Assembly: GCF_029541745.1 (NCBI RefSeq)
Contig: NZ_CP089746.1
Coordinates: 6,209,559 to 6,273,558 of the forward strand
Direction: 5' to 3'
Source: Streptomyces sp. LX-29
Lineage (GTDB): Bacteria > Actinomycetota > Actinomycetes > Streptomycetales > Streptomycetaceae
Length of the DNA: 64,000 nt
Positions 42,483 through 51,593 of the stretch are shown in pieces. Position numbers and translations under genes: made by a program. The notes beneath the pieces are model-generated. The model was not told the DNA's origin, did not search any database, and saw only the letters and a list, made by a program, of their open reading frames with translations. Position 1 is the first letter of the stretch. Each line of letters opens with the position of its first letter.

Positions 42483-43547
42483 ATGGAGAGCCTGGCACGC
42501 GCCGAGTTCGCGCCCACGACGACCTACCTCAACTCCGCTTCCAGCGGGCTGCTCCCGGCCCGCGCCACGACCGCCCTCAAAGAGGCCCTGGACACCGCCG
42601 CCCGCGGCGGCGACTGGGTCGACGCCGCCTTCGCGGCGGTGGAGGAGTGCCGCGCCGCCTACGCCCGGATGGTCGACGTGCCCGCGCGTCGCGTCGCGGT
42701 GGGCGGCTCGGTCGCCGTCTACGTCGGACTGATCGCCGCCGCACTGCCACCCGGCGCCGAAGTCCTCGTCGCCGACAACGACTTCAGCTCGCTGGTCAAC
42801 CCCTTCGTGACGCGCCGTGACCTCACGGTGCGCACCGTGCCGCTGGAGCGGCTGGCGGAGGCGGTGCGCCCGCACACCGCGCTCGTCGCGGTCAGCGCCG
42901 TGCAGTCCGCCGACGGCCGGCTCGCCGACCTCGACGCCATCGCGGCCGCGGCCCGCGCCCACGGCGCCCGCACCCTGGTCGACGCCAGTCAGTCCGCCGG
43001 CTGGCTGCCGCTGCGGGCCGACGCCTACGACTACACCGTGGCCGTCGGCTTCAAGTGGCTGCTGGCCCCGCGCGGCGGCGTGGCCTATCTGACCGTCCCC
43101 GAGGACCTCGGTGGACTCCACCCGCTCTTCGCCGGCTGGATCGCCGGCGAGAAGCCGGCGGACAGCTGCTACGGACCGATCGCGGAGCTCGCCCACTCCG
43201 CTCGCCGCTTCGACGAGAGCCCCGCCCTGCTGACCTACGTCGCCGCCCAGCACTCCCTCGCGCTCATCGAGAAGCTGGGCCCCGAGAGCATCGGCGCCCA
43301 CGACACCGCCCTCGCCGACCGCTTCCGAACCGGACTCGCCGCGCAGGGCCACACGCCGGTGCCCGCCCCCGGATCCGCCATCGTCGCGGTGCCGGGACTC
43401 GGCCACGCGGCGGCCCGGCTGGCGGAGCGGGACGTGTACGTCTCCGAGCGCGACGGCAACCTGCGCGCCGCCTTCCACCTCTACAACACCGCCGCCGACG
43501 TCGACCGGCTGCTGGAGGAGCTGGCCGCCCTGCCGGGCTCGGCGTGA
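42483..43547 (+). CDS. class V aminotransferase-fold PLP protein
   Basis: A 354-aa PLP-dependent protein of the aminotransferase V/isopenicillin-epimerase-like group. It has YLNSASSGLLP at the N-terminus, LVDASQSAGWLPL near the PLP Asp, and the PLP Lys in VAVGFKWLLAPRGG. No HHCARP-type desulfurase Cys is present, so it is not SufS. Substrate unknown. ATG at 42483 gives the usual family N-terminus. It ends at the bidirectional terminator shared with ectD. Confidence 0.9.
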   Translation: MESLARAEFAPTTTYLNSASSGLLPARATTALKEALDTAARGGDWVDAAFAAVEECRAAYARMVDVPARRVAVGGSVAVYVGLIAAALPPGAEVLVADNDFSSLVNPFVTRRDLTVRTVPLERLAEAVRPHTALVAVSAVQSADGRLADLDAIAAAARAHGARTLVDASQSAGWLPLRADAYDYTVAVGFKWLLAPRGGVAYLTVPEDLGGLHPLFAGWIAGEKPADSCYGPIAELAHSARRFDESPALLTYVAAQHSLALIEKLGPESIGAHDTALADRFRTGLAAQGHTPVPAPGSAIVAVPGLGHAAARLAERDVYVSERDGNLRAAFHLYNTAADVDRLLEELAALPGSA

Positions 43548-43585
43548 CGTCGGGTGACCGCGCGCGGCAGCGTCGGTGCGCGGGC

Positions 43586-43637
43586 GGTCGTCCTCCCCGC
43601 GGGGCGGGCGACCGCCCGCGCCACGGGGAGGACGACC
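43586..43637. terminator. bidirectional terminator between the aminotransferase gene and ectD
   Basis: 14-bp arms GGTCGTCCTCCCCG (43586-43599) and CGGGGAGGACGACC (43624-43637) surround a nested GGGCGGGCGACCGCCCGC-type hairpin. It lies in the 115-bp gap between convergent genes. Confidence 0.85.
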
Positions 43638-43662
43638 CCGCCCCTCCCGGCCCGCGGGGCCG

Positions 43663-44553
43663 TCACCGCACCGGGGTGAAGTCCCGCGCCCCGATGAAGG
43701 AGGGCCGGCGAGCCGGTGCGGCGAAGGGCTCGACCGCCGCGTTCTCCACGCTGTTGAAGACGATGAAGACGTTGCTGCGCGGATACGGCGTGATGTTGTC
43801 GCCGGAGCCGTGCATGCAGTTGCAGTCGAACCAGGTCGCCGAGCCGGCGGGGCCGGTGAACAGCCGGATGCCGTGGCGGTCGGCCATGGTGGTGAGGGCC
43901 TGGTCGGACGGGGTGCCCGCCTCCTGCATCCGGAGCGACTTCCGGTAGTTGTCCCGGGGCGTCGCGCCGGCGCAGCCGAGGAAGGCGCGGTGCGAGCCCG
44001 GCATGATCATCAGGCCGCCGTTGGTGTCGTGGTTCTCCGTCAGGGCGATGGAGACGGACACCGTCCGCATCCGCGGCAGGCCGTCCTCCGCGTGCCAGGT
44101 CTCGAAGTCGGAGTGCCAGTAGAACCCCGAGGCGCCGAAGCCCGGCTTGACGTTGATCCGGCTCTGGTGGACGTAGACCTCGGAACCGAGGATCTGTCGG
44201 GCGCGGTCCACCACCCGGGGGTCGCGGACCAGGTCGGCGAAGACCTCGCTGATGCGGTGCACCTCGAAGACGGACCGCACCGCCTGGGACGCCGGCTCCA
44301 CGATCGAGCGCTCGTCGGCGCGCACGGTCGGATCGGCGACCAGCCGGTCCAGCTCGGCGCGGCAGACCGCCACCTCCGACGGTGTGATCAGCTGGTCGAC
44401 GGTGAGGAAGCCGTCCCGCTCGTAACCGGCGAGTTCCGTCGGCCGGATCGGGCCGGGGGCCCCGGGCGCGGACCACACCACGGGGTCCTGACGGGGGGTG
44501 ATGACCTCGCTGCTGCCCCGGGTCGGGTAGGCGTCGACGGTCGTGGTCGTCAT
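43663..44553 (-). CDS. ectD: ectoine hydroxylase
   Basis: EctD is a Fe(II)/2-oxoglutarate dioxygenase that makes 5-hydroxyectoine, a compatible solute and heat protectant. The product is 296 aa, the normal length. Iron ligands are His147, Asp149 (YWHSDFETWH) and His248 (CNCMHGSGDN). The 2-oxoglutarate-binding segment lies around PYPRSNVFIVF. ATG at 44553 is 3 bp past the ectC stop. It is the last gene of ectABCD. Confidence 0.98.
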   Translation of the reverse strand: MTTTTVDAYPTRGSSEVITPRQDPVVWSAPGAPGPIRPTELAGYERDGFLTVDQLITPSEVAVCRAELDRLVADPTVRADERSIVEPASQAVRSVFEVHRISEVFADLVRDPRVVDRARQILGSEVYVHQSRINVKPGFGASGFYWHSDFETWHAEDGLPRMRTVSVSIALTENHDTNGGLMIMPGSHRAFLGCAGATPRDNYRKSLRMQEAGTPSDQALTTMADRHGIRLFTGPAGSATWFDCNCMHGSGDNITPYPRSNVFIVFNSVENAAVEPFAAPARRPSFIGARDFTPVR

Positions 44554-44556
44554 CGT

Positions 44557-44955
44557 TCAGCCCTCCTCCGTGAGCAGCGGGTAGACGCCGTTCTCGTCGT
44601 GGTCCTCCCGCCCGGTGACCGGCGGGTTGAAGACGCAGACGCAGCGGAAGTCGGTCTTCGGACGCAGCGTGTGCCGCTCGTGGCCGTCGAGCAGATACAT
44701 CGTGCCGGGCGAGATCCAGTGCTTCTCGCCGGTCTCGTCGTCGGTCAACTCGGCCTCGCCCTCGACGCAGAGGACGGCCTCGATGTGGTTGGCGTACCAC
44801 ATGGACGTCTCGGTGCCCGCGTAGAGCACGGTCTCGTGCAGTGAGAAGCCGACGCGCTCCTTGGCGAGGATGATGCGCTTGCTCTCCCAGGTCCCCGACC
44901 TGGACTTGACGTGGCGGTCGGTGCCTTCGATCTCCTTGAAGGATCGGACGATCAC
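44557..44955 (-). CDS. ectC: L-ectoine synthase
   Basis: EctC is a cupin dehydratase that closes N-gamma-acetyl-diaminobutyrate to ectoine. The product is 132 aa. Cupin features include ESKRIILAKERVGFSLHETV, WYANHIEAVLCVEGEAEL and PGTMYLLDGHERHTLR. The start is GTG at 44955 (VIVRSFKEIEGTDRHV), the conserved family N-terminus. A 128-bp gap separates it from ectB. Confidence 0.98.
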   Translation of the reverse strand: MIVRSFKEIEGTDRHVKSRSGTWESKRIILAKERVGFSLHETVLYAGTETSMWYANHIEAVLCVEGEAELTDDETGEKHWISPGTMYLLDGHERHTLRPKTDFRCVCVFNPPVTGREDHDENGVYPLLTEEG

Positions 44956-45083
44956 GGCGGTGGTGCCTTTCTCTCGGGTGCGGGGTGGTGTGGCTCTGTG
45001 CCGGTGGGTGGGTACGGGGTCTTCGTGGATCCGCGGGCGCGGCGCGGGGAGCCGGCCCGGTCGGCGGCTTCGGACCGGCCCGG

Positions 45084-46421
45084 TCAGCGGGTCCCGACCG
45101 GCTCGGCGGCGGAGGCGGCGGCGGTGCCGGGGGCCTCGGGGGCGTCGCCCGACGGGGCCGTCTCGGCCACCGCGCGGGCCAGGGTGCGCAGCCCCTCGTC
45201 CAGCTCGACCGGGCTGATGGTGAGCGGCGGCAACAGCTTGACCACCTCGCTCCGCGGCCCGGAGGTCTCGATGAGCAGGCCGAGCTCGAAGGCGCGGCGG
45301 GCGACGGCCGACGCGCGCGCCGGGTCGTCGAACTCCAGCCCCCAGACCAGGCCGCGGCCGCGGTAGCAGGAGCCGGAGCCGGTGGGCTCCGCGCAGATGG
45401 CGCGCAGGGCCGCCTCGACCTGTTCGCCGCGGGCCAGCGTCTGCTTCTCCATGCCGCCGTCGGCCCAGTAGGCGTCCAGCGCGGCGGTCGCGGTGACGAA
45501 GGCGGGGTTGTTGCCGCGGAAGGTGCCGTTGTGCTCGCCCGGCTCCCAGACGTCCAGCTCCGGCCGGAAGAGGGTCAGCGACATCGGCAGGCCGTAGCCG
45601 CCGATGGACTTGGACAGGGTGACGATGTCCGGAGTGATGCCCGCCTCCTCGAAGGAGAAGAAGGCGCCGGTGCGGCCGCAGCCCATCTGGATGTCGTCGA
45701 CGATCAGCAGCATGTCGCGGCGTCGGCACAGGTCGGCGAGGGCGCGCAGCCACTCCGGGCGCGCCACGTTGATGCCGCCCTCGCCCTGCACGGTCTCGAC
45801 GATGACCGCGGCCGGGTGGTTGAGCCCGGAGCCCTGGTCCGCCAGCAGTCGCTCGAACCAGAGGAAGTCCGGCGTCTGGCCGTCCAGGTAGTTGTCGAAG
45901 GGCATCGGGGTGCCGTGGACCAGCGGGATGCCGGCCCCGGCCCGCTTGAAGGCGTTCCCGGTCACGGCGAGCGCGCCCAGAGACATCCCGTGGAAGGCGT
46001 TGGTGAAGGAGACCACCGCCTCCCGCCCCTTGACCTTGCGGGCCAGCTTGAGCGCCGCCTCCACGGCGTTGGTGCCGGTCGGCCCCGGGAACATCACCTT
46101 GTACGGCAGGTCGCGCGGGCGCAGCACGATCTCCTGGAAGGACTCCAGGAAGGCGCGCTTGGCGGTGGTGCCCATGTCCAGGCCGTGGGTGATGCCGTCA
46201 CGTTCGAGGTAGTCGAGCAGGGCGCGTTTGAGTACCGGGTTGTTGTGGCCGTAGTTGAGAGCTCCGGCGCCGGCGAAGAAGTCCAGATAGGTGTGGCCGT
46301 CCTCGTCGTACAGATAGCTGCCCCGGGCGCGGTCGAAGACGGCCGGCCAGCCGCGGCAGTAGCTGCGCACCTCCGACTCCAAAGACTCGAAGACACTGAG
46401 GGCGGGCGGGGTGATGGTCAC
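45084..46421 (-). CDS. ectB: diaminobutyrate-2-oxoglutarate transaminase
   Basis: EctB is a class III PLP aminotransferase that converts aspartate semialdehyde to L-2,4-diaminobutyrate, the first dedicated ectoine step. The product is 445 aa. Seen are YLDFFAGAGALNYGHN, FPGPTGTNAVEAALKLARK, LLIVDDIQMGCGRTG and the PLP Lys in VTLSKSIGGYGLP. The GTG start is at 46421. An Ala/Glu-rich C-terminal tail follows. The 155-bp gap to ectA holds short GGCCTC/GGAGCTC repeats. Confidence 0.98.
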   Translation of the reverse strand: MTITPPALSVFESLESEVRSYCRGWPAVFDRARGSYLYDEDGHTYLDFFAGAGALNYGHNNPVLKRALLDYLERDGITHGLDMGTTAKRAFLESFQEIVLRPRDLPYKVMFPGPTGTNAVEAALKLARKVKGREAVVSFTNAFHGMSLGALAVTGNAFKRAGAGIPLVHGTPMPFDNYLDGQTPDFLWFERLLADQGSGLNHPAAVIVETVQGEGGINVARPEWLRALADLCRRRDMLLIVDDIQMGCGRTGAFFSFEEAGITPDIVTLSKSIGGYGLPMSLTLFRPELDVWEPGEHNGTFRGNNPAFVTATAALDAYWADGGMEKQTLARGEQVEAALRAICAEPTGSGSCYRGRGLVWGLEFDDPARASAVARRAFELGLLIETSGPRSEVVKLLPPLTISPVELDEGLRTLARAVAETAPSGDAPEAPGTAAASAAEPVGTR

Positions 46422-46576
46422 GGCGTCTCTCCTGTGGGCGTGCGGGATGTCCGGTGGTCGTACGGGATATGAGCGGGCGTCAGCGGCCTCGGGGCCTCAG
46501 GGGCCTCTCGGAGCTCGGAGCTCGGGGCTCGGCGCCTCGGGGCCGCGGATCGCGGGTCGCGGGTGTCCTCGGCGGG

Positions 46577-47119
46577 TCAGAACGCGAGCGGGCCGATCCG
46601 GTAGAGCACTTCGGGCTGGTGCCCGCCGTCCGGGAACAGGTCGTCGTGGAAGAGCACCTCACGCTCGACGTCGGCGCCGTGCCGCTCGGCGAACGAGGTG
46701 AACAGCCGGTGGGAGGCGGCGTTGTCCGGGGTGATGGTGGTCTCGACGCCGTGGACGCCGGAGGTCTCGGCGACGCGCGCGGCCAGCCCGTCCAGCAGCG
46801 CCGCCGCCAGCCCCCGACCGCGGTGTGGGGCGTCGACGGCCACCTGCCACACCACGAGGGTGCGGGGGCGGTCCGGGCGGATGTAGCCGGTGACGAACCC
46901 CGCCGGCTCCCCGCTGGCGTCCCGGGCCACCGCCGAGGTGGCGGCGAAGTCGCGGCACCACAGCAGGTAGCTGTACGAGGAGTTGAGGTCGAGCACGCGG
47001 GAGTCGCGGGCGATCCGCCAGATCGCGGCTCCGTCCTCCACGCGCGGTCTGTCGAGTCGCAGCCCCTCCGGCATTTCCTTGAATTCGTCACGTACAAGGT
47101 CTGCTTGTGCGGCGGTCAT
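46577..47119 (-). CDS. ectA: L-2,4-diaminobutyrate acetyltransferase
   Basis: EctA is a GNAT enzyme that acetylates diaminobutyrate in ectoine synthesis. The product is 180 aa. It has the GNAT A motif VWQVAVDAPHRGRGLAAALLDGL and the substrate region DLNSSYSYLLWCRDFAATS. ATG at 47119 has no Shine-Dalgarno; TAAATT (minus strand, 47128-47133) sits 8 nt upstream as a possible -10, so a leaderless start is possible. It is the first gene of the ectABCD operon. Confidence 0.98.
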   Translation of the reverse strand: MTAAQADLVRDEFKEMPEGLRLDRPRVEDGAAIWRIARDSRVLDLNSSYSYLLWCRDFAATSAVARDASGEPAGFVTGYIRPDRPRTLVVWQVAVDAPHRGRGLAAALLDGLAARVAETSGVHGVETTITPDNAASHRLFTSFAERHGADVEREVLFHDDLFPDGGHQPEVLYRIGPLAF

Positions 47120-47608
47120 GCGAATTGAATTTACCGATCGGAAAGTGAGATTGCATCGCGGGGAGGGGTTATGCGGGGCAGGGGGGTTGTGTTATCGCGC
47201 GGGGACGTGCGTACGCGCGAGCTCCTGCTGAAATGCCGGTGTTTGTACGGGAGTTATCGGGTGTACCGGGCGGCGCTGTGGGGTCCGTCACAGCCGTGCG
47301 GCGGCCGTCCGAGGCGACCGAATTACGGCGGTGAGGACTGATGGAATCTTGGCGTTTAGGTATGGGGAAACCGGGCAGGAGAACATGGGGAGCTGCACTG
47401 GAAAAGCGCCGGAAAAGGCGCTGGAAAAGGGAGTGAATTAAATGTGATGTCGGGGGAATCGGCGGTGCGCGTCCTCGCGAACGGCCCTGCGGCCCGACCG
47501 TGGGGCGCGACCGGTGGGCTCCGCGTGGGCGAGGCCCCGGTGAGGCCCCGGGTCGGCCCCGCTCCCCGGTGTGTCCGCCCCGCCTCCCGGGCTCGTACAG
47601 TGCCGACC
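47120..47608. promoter_or_regulatory. divergent promoter region between ectA and the amidohydrolase gene
   Basis: A 489-bp gap with a lower-GC left half. A candidate leaderless ectA promoter has TAAATT on the minus strand at 47128-47133. TACAGT (47596-47601) could be the -10 of the plus-strand amidohydrolase gene, which also lacks an RBS. A stretch near 47380-47440 has a GGAAAAGGCGCTGGAAAAGG-like repeat of GGAAAA. No gene is seen. Confidence 0.45.
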
Positions 47609-48712
47609 ATGACCAAGAGCGCGGTGCTGCACATCAAGGGTCGGGTGCTGGTGGAGCCGGAGGACGTCCGGGACGAACTGTGGGTGGTCGAGGGGAAGAT
47701 CTCCTACGAGCGGCCCACCGGCGCCCTCGCCCGCGACCTCCGCACGCTTGAGGGCTGGGCGCTCCCGGGGCTCGTGGACGCGCACTGTCACGTCGGCCTG
47801 GACGCCCACGGCGCGGTCGACTTCGCGACCACCGAGCGTCAGGCGCTGGCCGAGCGTGAGGCCGGCGCGCTGCTGCTGCGGGACGCCGGGTCCCCCTCCG
47901 ACACCCGCTGGATCGACGAGCGCGAGGACCTGCCGCGCATCATCCGCGCGGGCCGCCACATCGCCCGCACCAAGCGCTACATCCGCAACTACGCCCACGA
48001 GATCGAGCCCGAGGAGCTCGTCGCGTACGTGGCGCAAGAGGCGCGGCGCGGTGACGGCTGGGTCAAGCTGGTGGGCGACTGGATCGACCGCGACACCGGC
48101 GACCTGTCGGCCTGCTGGCCGCGCGGGGCGGTGGAGGCCGCCATCGCCGAGGCGCACCGGCTGGGCGCCCGCGTCACGGCGCACTGCTTCGCGGAGGAGA
48201 CCCTGGCCCCGCTGGTCGAGGCCGGCATCGACTGCGTCGAGCACGCCACCGGGCTCACCGAGGAGACCATCCCGCTGTTCGCGGAGCGTGGCGTGGCCAT
48301 CGTGCCGACCCTGGTCAACATCGCCACCTTCCCCACGCTGGCGGAGCGCGGCGAAGGGAAGTTCCCGCTCTGGGCCGACCACATGCGCCGGCTGCACGCG
48401 CGCCGCTACGACACCGTGCGCGCGGCCTACGACGCGGGCGTCCCCGTCTTCACCGGCACCGACGCCGGTGGCTCCCTCCCGCACGGGCTCATCGGCCAGG
48501 AGGTGGCCGAGCTGGTGAAGGCGGGCATCCCGGTGTCGGCCGCGCTGTCCGCCGCCACCTGGGGCGCGAGGTCCTGGCTCGGCCGCCCCGGACTGACCGA
48601 GGGCGCCCCCGCCGACCTGGTCGTCTACGACGCCGATCCGCGCCAGGACGTACGGGTGTTGACGGCCCCACGCTGGGTGGTGCTGCGGGGTCGGATGGTG
48701 AGCGGGAGCTGA
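47609..48712 (+). CDS. metal-dependent amidohydrolase (imidazolonepropionase-like)
   Basis: A 367-aa cytosolic hydrolase of the imidazolonepropionase/prolidase branch. Metal and active-site motifs are complete: DAHCHVGLDAH (HxH), a Lys in DGWVKLVGDW, VTAHCFAEE, CVEHATGLTE and the final Asp in GTDAGGSLPHG. It should be active, unlike the degenerate paralogue at 3.4 kb. ATG at 47609 has no SD; TACAGT upstream suggests leaderless translation. Substrate unknown. Confidence 0.92.
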   Translation: MTKSAVLHIKGRVLVEPEDVRDELWVVEGKISYERPTGALARDLRTLEGWALPGLVDAHCHVGLDAHGAVDFATTERQALAEREAGALLLRDAGSPSDTRWIDEREDLPRIIRAGRHIARTKRYIRNYAHEIEPEELVAYVAQEARRGDGWVKLVGDWIDRDTGDLSACWPRGAVEAAIAEAHRLGARVTAHCFAEETLAPLVEAGIDCVEHATGLTEETIPLFAERGVAIVPTLVNIATFPTLAERGEGKFPLWADHMRRLHARRYDTVRAAYDAGVPVFTGTDAGGSLPHGLIGQEVAELVKAGIPVSAALSAATWGARSWLGRPGLTEGAPADLVVYDADPRQDVRVLTAPRWVVLRGRMVSGS

Positions 48713-48947
48713 GTGAGGCCGGCGAAACCGGCCGGAGCAGGTGCGATGTGGAGTGACGGGACGCGACGGATGCGCCCGGGGAATCGAAAAGAGCGACGAG
48801 CGGCACTCGTTGGGGTGAAGTGACGCCGGGTGGCTGTTTACTCACTCGGAGTGCGTAACGATGGCGTCGTCGAAGCCATCGGCGCCCGTGATGTCCCCCG
48901 AGGCGAGGCGCCGGCGGCTCCCTTTCTCCTGTGGGGGTTCCACACTC

Positions 48948-49997
48948 GTGTCCTGTTCCACTCGCTCCACCCGCGCCGTGCCCGCACGTCGTCTCGCCGC
49001 TACCGCGGCCGCCACTCTGACCACGGTGGTGCTCGGCGCCGTACCTCTGGCCGCCCCCGCCACCGCCGCCGGATCCGAGCTCGGCGAGGCCCGCGCCCGC
49101 ACGGCGCCGGGCACCCCGCCGGTCACCCCGCCCCGCGCGACGGGCAAGGCCGACGCCGTGGTCCTGCGCACCGGGCTCGACGTCTCGCTGCTCAACAAGA
49201 CGGTCAACCAGCCGGTGGACCTCGCGCTCAACGAGGTGCACGCCCCCGCGAGCGCCGAGAAGACCACGCTCACCACGACCCTCGAGGGTGTCGAGGGCGG
49301 CAAGCCGGTGACCCTGCTGCGGGCGGACGCGGCCTCCGCCCGCGCGACGGTGGACAAGCGCGCCACGCAGGGGTACGCCAACCTGGTCAACGCCAAGGTG
49401 CACGTGCCCGGACTGCCGCTGCTCTCCCTCATCGAGGTCCAGAAGGTCACCTCCAAGGCGGTCTGCGCGGCCGGCAAGCGGCCCACGGCCGAGTCGAACC
49501 TGCTGGGCAGCGTGCTGGTGCTGGGCAAGCGGGCCACGCTCACCACGGGCGGCACCACCACGGTCGCCGTGCCCGCCGTCGGTGAGGTCCGGCTCGACCT
49601 GTCCCGCACGGTCACCACCTCCCGCACCGCCGCCGCCACCGCCCTCGACCTGAAGGTCTCCGTCAACCCGCTCAAGCTCAACGTCTCCGAGGTCTCCGGC
49701 CGCGTCACCCTGGCCCAGGCCAGCTGCGAGGCGCCGCGCGGCGCCGAACCGCGGAAGCCGGCGGACAAGCCGGCCGACAAGCCCGCGGACAAGCCCGCCG
49801 ACAAGCCCGCAGACCCCGGCAAGGGCAGCAGCGTGCAGAAGGCGGGCGGCACCCCGCCCGAGGAGAACCTCGCCGAGACCGGCGGCAGCTCCAGCACCCC
49901 GTATGTCGCGGGCGGCGCGGCCGTGTTGATCCTGGCCGGCGGGGGCACACTGCTCTACACACGGCGGCGCCGAGCGGCGGCACGCGGCGTGGAGTGA
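48948..49997 (+). CDS. LAETG-anchored surface protein (SCO1860-like)
   Basis: A secreted wall protein of about 349 aa. It has a signal peptide (RRLAATAAATLTTVVLGAVPLAAPATAA), a central beta-rich domain of about 200 residues (VVLRTGLDVSLLNKTVNQPVDLALNEV, with a Cys pair in AVCAAGKRP and ASCEAPRG), a Lys/Pro/Ala/Asp repeat (KPADKPADKPAD), and a C-terminal sorting signal LAETG, hydrophobic helix and RRRR tail. It is a sortase E-type substrate. GTG at 48948 gives the best signal peptide; ATG at 48891 or 48861 are longer alternatives. Function unknown. Confidence 0.88.
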   Translation: MSCSTRSTRAVPARRLAATAAATLTTVVLGAVPLAAPATAAGSELGEARARTAPGTPPVTPPRATGKADAVVLRTGLDVSLLNKTVNQPVDLALNEVHAPASAEKTTLTTTLEGVEGGKPVTLLRADAASARATVDKRATQGYANLVNAKVHVPGLPLLSLIEVQKVTSKAVCAAGKRPTAESNLLGSVLVLGKRATLTTGGTTTVAVPAVGEVRLDLSRTVTTSRTAAATALDLKVSVNPLKLNVSEVSGRVTLAQASCEAPRGAEPRKPADKPADKPADKPADKPADPGKGSSVQKAGGTPPEENLAETGGSSSTPYVAGGAAVLILAGGGTLLYTRRRRAAARGVE

Positions 49998-50309
49998 CGC
50001 CCCGCCGTCACCCCTCGACCGCTCCCGGCGGTCGCCGCTCCCGCGGTCCGGTCGGTGACCGGCCCCGACCGGTCAGGCCCGTTATCGGTGCGGGCCTGCC
50101 CGGCATGGGGTCGATGTCGCACGTGCCGTCGCCGAGGTGGCCGATCACGATGATCGCCATAGTGGCCGACCACGGTGGCCGACCCGGGTGACCCGCCCGG
50201 TCGGCCGGCCGGGTCGGCTGGCGGGGTGGGCGGCCGGGTCGGCTGGTGAGGTCGGCTGGCGGGGTTGGCCGACCGGGTTTCGGCTGTTGATCGGCTGGCG
50301 GGGGTCGGC
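49998..50309. other. gap between the LAETG protein and cobC, with terminator and repeats
   Basis: A hairpin of 8-bp arms, CAGGCCCG (50074-50081) and CGGGCCTG (50091-50098), could end both converging transcripts. From about 50160 to 50300, GTCGGCTGGCGGGGT-like units repeat imperfectly. No gene is seen. Confidence 0.5.
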
Positions 50310-51593
50310 TCAGCCCTCGGTGAGGGCCTTGGCCAGGGCCTCCGCGAACCGGTCGGTGGTGGCGCGGTCCCGTACGGCGATCCGCAGCCAGTCCGGGCCA
50401 AGCCCCGGGAATGTGTCACCGCGCCGCACCGCGAAGCCGTCCGCGCGCAGCCGCTCGCGGACGGTCGCCGCTCCCGCCAGCCGGACGAGCAGGAACGGCC
50501 CCGCCGCCGGCCCGGCCACGCTGATCGCGTCGAACTCCGCCAGCCGCGAGAGGAGATGCTCCCGGTCGGCCGCGATGCGCTCGGCGGCCTCGGCCGCCTC
50601 GGTGAGCGCGGGCGGCGCACAGCACGCCTCCGCCGCCGTCAGGGCCGGGCTGGAGACCGGCCAGAGCGGCTGGGCCCGCTCCAGCCCGGCTATGGTCTCC
50701 GCCGCCGCCAGGACATACCCGATGCGCAGCCCTGCCAGGCCCCAGGTCTTGGTGAGGCTGCGCAGCACGACCAGGCCCGGTATGTCGGTGCGGGCGGCCA
50801 GTGACTCGCGTTCGCCCGGCACGGCGTCCATGAACGCCTCGTCCACCACCAGGGTCCGCCCGGGACGGGCCAGCCGGGCCAGTCCTTCGGCCGGGTGCAG
50901 CACGGAGGTGGGGTTGGTGGGGTTGCCGATGACCACCAGGTCGGCGTCGTCGGGGACCCGCTCCGGACGCAGTCGGAAGCCGTCCCGCTCGTCCAGCACC
51001 ACCCGCTCCACCCGGTGTCCGGCGTCCCGCAACGCCGCCTCCGGCTCGGTGAACTGGGGATGCACCACGACCGGGCGGCGCACCGGCAGCGCCCGCGCGA
51101 GCAGCACGAAGGCCTCCGCCGCCCCGGCCGTCAGCAGCACCCGCTCATCCGGCAGCCCGTGCCGGGCCGCCACCGCGTGCCGTGCCGCCCGCCCGTCGGG
51201 ATAGGCGGCCAGCCCGTCGAGGGAGGCGGCGATCCGGGCCTTGAGCCAGGCCGGCGGCGTGTCGGTGCGGACGTTGACCGCGAGGTCGACGTACTCGCCG
51301 CTGTTTCCCCGCACTTCGGCGTCGCCGTGGTGCCGCAGATCGAATCCGGCCGCCGCGTCGCCGTCGGCGTCAACGTCGGTGTCGCCGTCGGCACGGACCG
51401 ATGCCGACGCCCGCGCGGGCGTCACCGCGGCGCCCCGGGCGGCATCGCCGTTCGCGCCCTTCGCGCTGGTGCCGGTCGTGCCGGTCGCGCCGATGGTGCC
51501 AGTCGGCTCAGTCGGCTCGGTGGAGGTGTCGGTCCGGGCGGTCCGCGGTCGGTGGTCCTCGATGCCGATATCGGCGTTGCGTTCAGCGGACAT
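50310..51593 (-). CDS. cobC: CobC-like PLP-dependent protein (threonine-phosphate decarboxylase-like)
   Basis: A 427-aa protein. The C-terminal 330 residues are a class I aminotransferase-fold domain like CobC/CobD, which makes aminopropanol phosphate for cobalamin. It has VDLAVNVRTDTPP, NPTNPTSVLHP, the PLP Lys in LRSLTKTWGLAGLRIGYV, and DWLRIAVRDRATTDRF. The first about 95 residues are Thr/Gly/Ala/Asp-rich and disordered. ATG 51593 (AAGGA 8 nt upstream) is favoured over ATG 51599. It overlaps cbiX by 11 bp. Confidence 0.88.
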   Translation of the reverse strand: MSAERNADIGIEDHRPRTARTDTSTEPTEPTGTIGATGTTGTSAKGANGDAARGAAVTPARASASVRADGDTDVDADGDAAAGFDLRHHGDAEVRGNSGEYVDLAVNVRTDTPPAWLKARIAASLDGLAAYPDGRAARHAVAARHGLPDERVLLTAGAAEAFVLLARALPVRRPVVVHPQFTEPEAALRDAGHRVERVVLDERDGFRLRPERVPDDADLVVIGNPTNPTSVLHPAEGLARLARPGRTLVVDEAFMDAVPGERESLAARTDIPGLVVLRSLTKTWGLAGLRIGYVLAAAETIAGLERAQPLWPVSSPALTAAEACCAPPALTEAAEAAERIAADREHLLSRLAEFDAISVAGPAAGPFLLVRLAGAATVRERLRADGFAVRRGDTFPGLGPDWLRIAVRDRATTDRFAEALAKALTEG

